Assembly: GCA_021817755.1 (NCBI GenBank)
Contig: JAKAGC010000259.1
Coordinates: 1 to 6,154 of the forward strand
DNA: 6,154 nt
From: Acidobacteriota bacterium
GTDB taxonomy: Bacteria; Acidobacteriota; Aminicenantia; UBA2199
Reading direction: 5' to 3'
This document shows positions 1 through 4,468 of this stretch, piece after piece. The notes beneath the pieces were generated by a model, which was given only the letters and a program-made list of their open reading frames with translations, had not been told where the DNA came from and searched no databases. The position numbers were made by a program, and so were the translations under genes. How positions within the stretch are numbered: the first letter of the stretch is position 1; every line of letters starts with the position of its first letter.

Positions 1-4
1 ATAT

Positions 5-10
5 AGGAGG
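5..10 (+). promoter_or_regulatory. Ribosome binding site of tuf
   Basis: AGGAGG lies six bases ahead of the ATG at 17 and is a strong Shine-Dalgarno match. It fixes the tuf start. The window opens only 16 bases before tuf, so no promoter or upstream gene can be judged. Confidence 0.9.
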
Positions 11-16
11 TAAGGT

Positions 17-1222
17 ATGACAAAGGAAAAGTTTAGCAGGGTCAAGCCGCATTTAAACATCGGTACTATCGGTCACGTCGATCATGGCAAAACAACCTTA
101 ACCGCATCGATAACTAAAATTCTTAGCAAAAGAGAAGGATCCAAGGTTCAATACCGGGATTTCTGGAGCATTGATAATGCACCGGAAGAAAAAGAGCGCG
201 GAATTACCATTCAGATCGCTCACGTGGAGTATGAGACCGAAAAACGGCATTATGCTCATATAGATTGTCCCGGTCATGCGGACTATGTAAAAAACATGAT
301 TACCGGAGCCGCCCAGATGGATGGAGCAATTCTTGTCGTCAGCGGAGCTGATGGCCCGATGCCCCAAACTCGTGAGCATATTTTGTTAGCCCGTCAGGTT
401 AACGTTCCTGCTATCGTCGTTTTTATGAACAAATGCGACATGGTAGATGATGAAGAAATTCTCGACCTCGTAGAATTGGAAATCCGTGAACTCTTAACCG
501 AGTATGGATTCCCCGGTGATGAAATTCCAGTCGTCCGTGGTAGTGCTTTACAAAGCATGGAAAGTGATGGTTCTATCGCTTCCAGTCCCTGGAACCAAAA
601 AATCATCGATTTAATGGATGCAGTGGATGAATACATCAAACTCCCCGAAAGACCTGTAGATAGAGAATTCTTAATGCCCATCGAAGACGTTTTCACCATC
701 AGTGGCAGAGGAACAGTTGTTACCGGAAGAGTCGAAAGAGGAAAAGTAAAAGTCGGTGATGAAATTGAAATCGTAGGTATCACTGAAACCAAGAAAAGAG
801 TCGTAACTGGCGTTGAAATGTTTAAAAAACTCCTTGATGAAGGTCAAGCTGGAGATAACATCGGCGTCTTACTTCGCGGTACCGATCGTGAAGATGTCGA
901 ACGCGGAATGGTTTTGGCTAAAACCGGAAGCATCACTCCCCATACCAAATTCAATGCTGAAGTATACGTATTGAGTAAAGATGAAGGTGGCCGACACACT
1001 CCTTTCGTGACTGGATATCGTCCTCAGTTCTTTTTCAGAACAACCGACGTAACTGGCTCTATTCAATTGCCCGAGGGCGTTGAAATGGTTATGCCCGGTG
1101 ATAATTCAACCTTTAAAATTGAATTAATTACCCCGATCGCCATGGAAAAAGGCTTGAAGTTTGCTATCCGTGAAGGTGGACGTACAATCGGTGCAGGTTC
1201 TGTAACAGAAATTTTCGAGTAA
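17..1222 (+). CDS. tuf: Elongation factor Tu (EF-Tu)
   Basis: EF-Tu is the GTPase that carries aminoacyl-tRNA to the ribosomal A site in the cytoplasm. The 401-residue product is complete and slightly longer than the E. coli protein (about 394). Visible GTPase motifs are G1 GHVDHGKT at residues 19-26, the switch I/G2 stretch ending RGITI at 61-65, G3 DCPGH at 83-87, G4 NKCD at 138-141 and G5 GSAL at 175-178. Domain 2 starts with the [17 protein letters not shown] stretch around residue 230, and domain 3 ends with the typical GGRTIGAG motif close to the C-terminus. The catalytic histidine of DCPGH is present. The ATG at 17 has a strong AGGAGG. The stop TAA lies only four bases ahead of rpmG, so the two are probably cotranscribed. 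Nothing is missing and no frameshift is seen. Whether a second tuf copy exists elsewhere cannot be told. Confidence 0.98.
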   Translation: MTKEKFSRVKPHLNIGTIGHVDHGKTTLTASITKILSKREGSKVQYRDFWSIDNAPEEKERGITIQIAHVEYETEKRHYAHIDCPGHADYVKNMITGAAQMDGAILVVSGADGPMPQTREHILLARQVNVPAIVVFMNKCDMVDDEEILDLVELEIRELLTEYGFPGDEIPVVRGSALQSMESDGSIASSPWNQKIIDLMDAVDEYIKLPERPVDREFLMPIEDVFTISGRGTVVTGRVERGKVKVGDEIEIVGITETKKRVVTGVEMFKKLLDEGQAGDNIGVLLRGTDREDVERGMVLAKTGSITPHTKFNAEVYVLSKDEGGRHTPFVTGYRPQFFFRTTDVTGSIQLPEGVEMVMPGDNSTFKIELITPIAMEKGLKFAIREGGRTIGAGSVTEIFE

Positions 1223-1226
1223 TAAA

Positions 1227-1391
1227 ATGGCTAAAAGTGAAAAGCGAATCAAACTGCATCTCAAATGTTCTGAATGCAGTGAAAAAAACTATTCGACGTA
1301 CAAAAATAAAACCAACACCTCGGACAAGTTAAATCTTAACAAATATTGTCCGCGGTGTCGGAAGCATACCGCCCACAAGGAGGTAAAATAG
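1227..1391 (+). CDS. rpmG: 50S ribosomal protein L33, zinc-binding type
   Basis: This short gene encodes 54 residues beginning [18 protein letters not shown]33 is a small large-subunit protein near the E site. It is of the zinc-binding (C+) type: two CxxC pairs are present, C14/C17 and C41/C44, which should hold one zinc ion. The [10 protein letters not shown] stretch between the pairs and the [15 protein letters not shown]-terminus are typical of the family. The ATG follows the tuf stop by four bases and has no clear Shine-Dalgarno, so initiation is probably coupled to tuf translation. The last two bases of its TAG stop are also the first two bases of the tRNA-Trp gene. A perfect AAGGAGGT sits in its last codons (1377-1384) with no start codon after it. 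The position between tuf and trnW-secE-nusG is the common bacterial arrangement. Confidence 0.95.
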   Translation: MAKSEKRIKLHLKCSECSEKNYSTYKNKTNTSDKLNLNKYCPRCRKHTAHKEVK

Positions 1392-1462
1392 GCCAGTAGC
1401 TCAATTGGTAGAGTATCGGTCTCCAAAACCGAGGGTTGGGGGTTCGAGTCCCTCCTGGCCTG
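1390..1462 (+). tRNA. trnW: tRNA-Trp (anticodon CCA)
   Basis: A full cloverleaf can be drawn by hand. The acceptor stem AGGCCAG (1390-1396) pairs with CTGGCCT (1455-1461). The D stem GCTC/GAGT (1399-1402, 1411-1414) has one G-T wobble and a loop containing GG. The anticodon stem TCGGT/ACCGA (1416-1420, 1428-1432) carries loop CTCCAAA with anticodon CCA at 1423-1425. The variable loop is GGGTT, and the T stem GGGGG/CCCTC (1438-1442, 1450-1454) has loop TTCGAGT. The A1-U72 pair and discriminator G73 (1462) fit bacterial tRNA-Trp identity. The 3' CCA is not encoded, so it must be added after transcription. The 5' end overlaps the rpmG stop codon by two bases. The gene sits within the rpmG-secE interval, as in many bacteria. 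Confidence 0.97.
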
Positions 1463-1470
1463 TTTTTTTT
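1463..1470 (+). other. T8 tract directly after tRNA-Trp, in the secE leader
   Basis: Eight T follow the tRNA discriminator base without a gap, and the secE ATG comes seven bases later. A GC-rich acceptor/T-arm helix followed by a U run resembles an intrinsic terminator, but downstream genes depend on readthrough unless they have their own promoter, and I see none. It may act as a partial attenuator, as the 3' trailer trimmed during tRNA maturation, or as a U-rich ribosome-standby region for secE. These roles are inferred. Confidence 0.45.
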
Positions 1471-1477
1471 GAAACTA

Positions 1478-1687
1478 ATGAAAATAAAAAATATATTCAA
1501 CCGCATTAAGAACTACTTAAGCGACGTAAAAGGTGAGTTAAAGAAGGTCACGTGGCCATCCCGCGATGACCTTCAAAAAACCACTATTGCGGTAATCGTG
1601 CTGTCCATTATTTTTGGGATTTATTTGCATTTCGTCGGTGTTTCATTCCGATGGATAGTGGAGCGTATTATTGGATTATTCCGGTAG
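1478..1687 (+). CDS. secE: Preprotein translocase subunit SecE
   Basis: SecE is the small membrane subunit that clamps SecY in the SecYEG export channel. The product has 69 residues with a single predicted membrane span at about residues 36-55 (rich in I, V, L, F), as in the short SecE form of most bacteria rather than the three-span E. coli form. The amphipathic N-terminal helix is followed by the diagnostic KKVTWPSR at residues 22-29. I chose the ATG at 1478. The same frame stays open back to a TTG at 1436, but those extra codons are the T arm of the tRNA-Trp read as protein. No Shine-Dalgarno is visible: the 15 bases between the tRNA and the ATG are U-rich. The gene is followed after eight bases by nusG, the usual partner. 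Confidence 0.95.
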   Translation: MKIKNIFNRIKNYLSDVKGELKKVTWPSRDDLQKTTIAVIVLSIIFGIYLHFVGVSFRWIVERIIGLFR

Positions 1688-1695
1688 GTCCTGGA

Positions 1696-2238
1696 ATGGA
1701 AAAAGATAAAGATAAGAAATGGTATATTATCCATGTATTCTCCGGTGCTGAAGATTTTGTAGTCAAAGCACTAGAGGAAAAAATACGCAAGTACAAAATG
1801 CAAGACCATATTTTTGAAATGGTCATTCCTAAAGAAAACGTTATCGAAATTAAAGACGGAAAAAAAGTGGTCAGTGAAAAAAGGTCCTTTCCCGGTTACA
1901 TCCTTGTTAACATGGAAATGAATGACAAAAACTGGTATTTTGTGAGAAATACTCCCAAAGTTACCGGTTTCGTAGGAGCCGGGAAAAGGCCAAAACCATT
2001 GTCCGACAAAGAAGTCGCGACCATCCTAAAGCACATTGAAACCACACAGGCAACCCCAAAACCAAAATATCATTTCGAAGTAGGAGAGGGAGTCAAAATC
2101 ATAGACGGTCCCTTTATGAACTTCAACGGTGTCGTAGACAGCGTCCTAGAAGAGAAAAACCAATTGAAAGTGACTGTTACCATTTTTGGGAGGCCAACCC
2201 CCGTAGACCTTGATTTTTTTCAGGTCGAAAAGATTTAG
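1696..2238 (+). CDS. nusG: Transcription termination/antitermination factor NusG
   Basis: NusG binds RNA polymerase across the clamp, suppresses or promotes pausing, and links transcription to Rho or to the ribosome. The 180-residue protein has the NGN domain at about residues 7-115, starting KKWYIIHVFSGAED and containing SFPGYILVNMEM and VRNTPKVTGFVGAG. The KOW domain follows at about 125-180, with VGEGVKIIDGPFMNFNGVV. The length is that of the normal two-domain family. An in-frame ATG at 1651 would overlap the secE end by 37 bases and add 15 residues lacking family resemblance, so I prefer the ATG at 1696, where the conserved N-terminus begins. Its Shine-Dalgarno is weak (AGG in GGTAGGT, overlapping the secE stop), suggesting coupling to secE. 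RpoB, the large partner of its target enzyme, is encoded downstream in the same cluster. Confidence 0.96.
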   Translation: MEKDKDKKWYIIHVFSGAEDFVVKALEEKIRKYKMQDHIFEMVIPKENVIEIKDGKKVVSEKRSFPGYILVNMEMNDKNWYFVRNTPKVTGFVGAGKRPKPLSDKEVATILKHIETTQATPKPKYHFEVGEGVKIIDGPFMNFNGVVDSVLEEKNQLKVTVTIFGRPTPVDLDFFQVEKI

Positions 2239-2309
2239 GAGAAAACAAAATAAGTCTGATGTAATTTTTTTATTATACAGAATAGAGAATACAGAGTAGG
2301 AGAACACAG
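2239..2309 (+). promoter_or_regulatory. nusG-rplK intergenic leader with the rplK ribosome binding site
   Basis: This is a 71-base AT-rich gap. TAGGAG at 2297-2302, seven bases before the rplK ATG, is the clear ribosome binding site. A second AGGAG at 2237-2241 overlaps the nusG stop but has no start codon at a usable distance. A T7 run (2265-2271) is followed by TATTATAC, a loose -10-like sequence, but there is no fitting -35, so I do not call a promoter. In E. coli, L1 represses its operon by binding a 23S-like hairpin at the start of the rplK mRNA; I could not recognise such a hairpin here by eye. Confidence 0.5.
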
Positions 2310-2759
2310 ATGGCAGGGCCAACAAAGAAAAAGAAACAAGTCGTAACTTCATTAAAACTCCAACTGCCTGCCGGCAAAGCGACACCGGCACCGCCGGTAG
2401 GACCGGCTCTCAGTCAGCATGGCTTAAATATCATGGAATTTGTGAACCAGTTCAATAAAGCCACTGCTAAAATGGAAGACGGTATGATTATACCTGCTGA
2501 AATTTTGGTTCACCCCGATAGGACCTTTACAATGAATTTGAAAACCCCTCCCGCGTCCTATCTACTACGCAAAGCTGCCGGTATCGTCAAAGGATCCGGC
2601 GAACCCAATAAAAACAAAGTTGGAAAACTCACCCAGAAGCAAATCGAAGAAATTGCGAAAGTGAAATTGGAAGATTTGAATACTACCGATATCAATCAGG
2701 CAGTGAAGATTATTGCCGGTTCGGCAAGAAGCATGGGACTGGAGATCAAACATGGGTAA
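2310..2759 (+). CDS. rplK: 50S ribosomal protein L11
   Basis: L11 binds the GTPase-associated region of 23S rRNA at the base of the L12 stalk and takes part in factor binding and the stringent response. The 149-residue protein is slightly longer than E. coli L11 (142) because of a lysine-rich N-terminal extension, [10 protein letters not shown]. The N-terminal domain carries the conserved [19 protein letters not shown] stretch at residues 16-34 and [14 protein letters not shown]; its prolines form the thiostrepton-binding face in the family. The rRNA-binding C-terminal domain shows [34 protein letters not shown] and [10 protein letters not shown]. The ATG at 2310 has a good TAGGAG. Its last eight bases overlap the start of rplA, indicating translational coupling. 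No key residue appears lost. Confidence 0.98.
   Translation: MAGPTKKKKQVVTSLKLQLPAGKATPAPPVGPALSQHGLNIMEFVNQFNKATAKMEDGMIIPAEILVHPDRTFTMNLKTPPASYLLRKAAGIVKGSGEPNKNKVGKLTQKQIEEIAKVKLEDLNTTDINQAVKIIAGSARSMGLEIKHG
2741..2744 (+). promoter_or_regulatory. Ribosome binding site of rplA inside rplK
   Basis: GGAG, in context CTGGAG, lies seven bases ahead of the ATG at 2752 and within the last codons of rplK. It supports 2752 as the rplA start over the in-frame TTG at 2713, which would add 13 residues merely read from the rplK C-terminal region. Confidence 0.75.
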
Positions 2760-3441
2760 AAATTACAACAAAGCTAGAGAAAAAGTCGAACAAAGAGAGT
2801 ACGGACTCGAAGAAGCAGTAACCCTTCTTAAAGAAATTAAAGCTGCAAAATTCGACGAATCCGTAGATATCTCCATGCGCCTTGGCGTAGATCCCAAACA
2901 CCCCGACCAGATGGTTCGCGGAACTGTCGTTTTGCCACATGGAACCGGTAAAGTAAAAAAAGTCCTGGTTATTGCATCTGGCGAAAAAATAAAAGAAGCC
3001 GAAGAAGCCGGTGCAGATTACACTGGTGGTGAAGAAATGGTCGAAAAAATCAAGAATGAAAACTGGTATGATTTCGACGTTTTAATCACAACCCCCGATA
3101 TGATGAAACATGTTGGGAAACTCGGTAAACAATTAGGACCTAAAGGATTAATGCCTAGCCCGAAAACCGGCAGTGTAACTTTTAACATTAAGGAATCGGT
3201 GCAGGAAGTAAAACAAGGTCGTATTGAATTCAAAGTAGATAAAACCAGCATTATTAATAATTCCGTTGGCAAAATTTCCTTCCCCCCGAATTCAATAGTA
3301 GATAACATTCGCGAATTCGTCACAACCGTTATGAAAACAAGACCCCCTGCGTTAAAAGGGAAATTCATCGTAACTTTGTATGTCAGTACCACCATGAGCC
3401 CATCGGTAAAACTGAACATTCAGGAATTCGAGAAGAAATAA
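2752..3441 (+). CDS. rplA: 50S ribosomal protein L1
   Basis: L1 forms the mobile stalk near the E site that helps release deacylated tRNA. In many bacteria it also represses translation of its own operon. With the ATG at 2752 the product has 229 residues, the usual family length. Domain I is split between about residues 1-67 and 160-229, and domain II lies between. Conserved stretches include [20 protein letters not shown] (34-53), LPHGTGK (61-67), the [15 protein letters not shown] stretch from residue 129, and [10 protein letters not shown], which belongs to the rRNA-contacting domain I. The start overlaps the end of rplK by eight bases, so L11 and L1 are probably made by coupled translation in roughly equal amounts. 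The stop TAA is 21 bases ahead of the rplJ start. Confidence 0.98.
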   Translation: MGKNYNKAREKVEQREYGLEEAVTLLKEIKAAKFDESVDISMRLGVDPKHPDQMVRGTVVLPHGTGKVKKVLVIASGEKIKEAEEAGADYTGGEEMVEKIKNENWYDFDVLITTPDMMKHVGKLGKQLGPKGLMPSPKTGSVTFNIKESVQEVKQGRIEFKVDKTSIINNSVGKISFPPNSIVDNIREFVTTVMKTRPPALKGKFIVTLYVSTTMSPSVKLNIQEFEKK

Positions 3442-3444
3442 GTT

Positions 3445-3456
3445 AGGAGAAGGAGG
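3445..3456 (+). promoter_or_regulatory. Double Shine-Dalgarno ahead of rplJ
   Basis: AGGAGAAGGAGG contains two overlapping choices, AGGAG (3445-3449) and AAGGAGG (3450-3456). The second ends six bases before the GTG at 3463, a near-ideal spacing, and supports that non-ATG start. The strong site may compensate for the weaker GTG codon. Confidence 0.9.
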
Positions 3457-3462
3457 ACTCAA

Positions 3463-4002
3463 GTGCCAAGCAAAGAGAGAATCGAAACGAAAAAACAACA
3501 GGTCGATGAGCTTAGCCAGGTGTTTGAAAGCAATGGTGTCTATCTCCTGGAATACCGTGGAATGACCGTTGCCGAAATGAGCATCTTAAGACAGAGAGTT
3601 AAAGCTCTTGGAGCAAATGTAAAAGTCTTTAAGAACCGTCTGGCTATTAAGTACTTTCAAAGAGACGATAAACCTTTTGGACGTGAAGTATTCAATGGCC
3701 CCCTGGCTGTTGCTTATGCGAGAACGAACTTTATCGAAGTTGCTAAAGTTATCGTCGATTATGAGAAAGAAAATCCGAAAGTGCAAATCCGCGCTGGTTT
3801 TATAGAACAGACTTATTTGGATAAAGAAAAAATTAAGGCTGTAGCTAAATTACCGAGCAAAGAACAATTACTTGCACAATTGGTTGGATGTATTTCATTA
3901 CCGTTAAAGAAAATGGGTATGGCTTTGTCCGCACCCCTTACTACTACATTGATTCTTATGAAGAATTTAAAAGATAAAAAAGAAAAAGAGGAGAAACAAT
4001 AA
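3463..4002 (+). CDS. rplJ: 50S ribosomal protein L10
   Basis: L10 (uL10) anchors the L12 dimers to the L11-binding region of 23S rRNA and so builds the factor-recruiting stalk. The product has 179 residues against about 165 in E. coli. The rRNA-binding N-terminal domain shows the typical [13 protein letters not shown] (about residues 31-43) and [12 protein letters not shown] (about 54-65). The C-terminal helix from [13 protein letters not shown] (residue 130) onward is the L12-binding part. It is longer than in E. coli and ends in a charged [10 protein letters not shown] tail, which suggests three L12-dimer sites as in Thermotoga (inferred). The start is GTG, chosen for its strong Shine-Dalgarno and because the conserved N-terminus begins there. 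The stop overlaps the rplL start by one base (TAATG). The usual long rplJ leader for L10 autoregulation is absent, as only 21 bases separate it from rplA. Confidence 0.98.
   Translation: MPSKERIETKKQQVDELSQVFESNGVYLLEYRGMTVAEMSILRQRVKALGANVKVFKNRLAIKYFQRDDKPFGREVFNGPLAVAYARTNFIEVAKVIVDYEKENPKVQIRAGFIEQTYLDKEKIKAVAKLPSKEQLLAQLVGCISLPLKKMGMALSAPLTTTLILMKNLKDKKEKEEKQ
3987..3993 (+). promoter_or_regulatory. Ribosome binding site of rplL inside rplJ
   Basis: AGAGGAG lies in the last codons of rplJ, eight bases before the rplL ATG at 4002. A strong independent site here makes sense because L12 is needed in several copies per L10. Confidence 0.85.
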
Positions 4003-4391
4003 TGGCTGAAATCAAAAAGGAAGATTTTTTTAATCACCTGGACAAATTAACCGTACTGGAACTCGCTGATTACATTAAAGAATTTGAATCGAGGTATGGA
4101 ATTAAAGCAGAAATGGCCGCTATGCCCGTAGCAGGAGCCGCTGCACCGGCCGCAGCCGCTGAAGAACCAGCCGAAGAAAAAACTGAATTCGATATCATTT
4201 TAAAGAATGTCGGAGCCAAGAAAATTAACGTAATTAAGGTAGTTCGTGAAGTTACCGATCTCGGATTAAAAGAAGCAAAAGAAGTCGTTGATGCTGCTCC
4301 GAAAGAAGTAAAGAAAGGCGTCTCCAAAGAAGAAGCTGAGCAGATCAAGAAGAAATTCGAAGAAGTAGGAGCGGAAATCGAGATTAAGTAA
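4002..4391 (+). CDS. rplL: 50S ribosomal protein L7/L12
   Basis: L7/L12 (bL12) is the multicopy stalk protein that recruits and stimulates translational GTPases such as the EF-Tu encoded at the start of the window. The 129-residue protein has an N-terminal dimerisation and L10-binding domain at residues 1-38 ([22 protein letters not shown]), an Ala/Pro/Glu-rich flexible hinge at about 39-60, and a compact C-terminal domain at 62-129. The latter contains [22 protein letters not shown] and [15 protein letters not shown]74, K79, R82 and K93 match the factor-binding residues K65, K70, R73 and K84 of E. coli. The ATG shares its A with the rplJ stop (TAATG), giving a one-base overlap, and a good ribosome binding site lies within rplJ. 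A 77-base gap separates it from rpoB. Confidence 0.98.
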   Translation: MAEIKKEDFFNHLDKLTVLELADYIKEFESRYGIKAEMAAMPVAGAAAPAAAAEEPAEEKTEFDIILKNVGAKKINVIKVVREVTDLGLKEAKEVVDAAPKEVKKGVSKEEAEQIKKKFEEVGAEIEIK

Positions 4392-4402
4392 TATTCTCAG
4401 CG

Positions 4403-4418
4403 TGAAGCATTGAAGCAT
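4403..4418 (+). repeat. Tandem octamer TGAAGCAT x2
   Basis: Two perfect adjacent copies of TGAAGCAT lie 12 bases after the rplL stop. A direct repeat of this size could be a protein-binding site or a chance or slippage product; nothing else in the sequence decides between these. Confidence 0.6.
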
Positions 4419-4457
4419 ATATACCGAATAAATGAGTTGCCTTAATCATATGAATAT

Positions 4458-4463
4458 GAGGGA
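4458..4463 (+). promoter_or_regulatory. Ribosome binding site of rpoB
   Basis: GAGGGA lies five bases ahead of the ATG at 4469 and selects it. The upstream ATGs at 4432, 4450 and 4456 are in another frame and end at the TAG at 4465-4467. Confidence 0.8.
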
Positions 4464-4468
4464 TTAGT

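Larger units (their letters stand above)
4392..4468 (+). promoter_or_regulatory. rplL-rpoB intergenic region
   Basis: This 77-base AT-rich gap holds a tandem octamer, TGAAGCAT twice (4403-4418), and a tiny open frame at 4432-4467 (MSCLNHMNMRD) that stops one base before the rpoB ATG. The rpoB Shine-Dalgarno lies inside that frame. A weak AT-rich hairpin can be drawn between TAATCATA (4443-4450) and TATG (4455-4458) plus ATTA (4463-4466), with the GAGGGA partly in a bulge. No GC-rich hairpin with a T run is present, so there is no intrinsic terminator or attenuator of the E. coli kind visible. I also see no paired -35/-10 promoter. Confidence 0.45.

Noticed and set aside
1436..1477. N-terminal extension of secE from a TTG at 1436
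   Set aside because: The extra residues (GVRVPPGLFF) are the tRNA-Trp T arm and T run read as protein; SecE similarity begins after the ATG at 1478.
1651..1695. Earlier nusG start at the ATG at 1651
   Set aside because: It lies within secE and adds 15 residues without NusG resemblance; the conserved N-terminus fits the ATG at 1696.
2206..2226. Hairpin GACCT/AGGTC with a T7 run at the nusG end as a terminator
   Set aside because: The T run is in the loop rather than after the stem, and the stem is only five pairs.
2259..2264. ATG-TAA start-stop element in the nusG-rplK gap
   Set aside because: The nearest Shine-Dalgarno is 17 bases away, too far for normal initiation; probably chance.
2271..2278. 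TATTATAC as a promoter -10 ahead of rplK
   Set aside because: No -35-like sequence lies 16-18 bases upstream; AT-rich gaps give such matches by chance.
2713..2751. Earlier rplA start at TTG 2713
   Set aside because: It would lie deep in rplK; the ATG at 2752 has a GGAG at the right spacing and gives the normal L1 length.
4070..4348. Reverse-strand open frame opposite rplL, and similar long minus-strand frames elsewhere
   Set aside because: They mirror the codon structure of the sense genes, lack ribosome binding sites and resemble no protein family.
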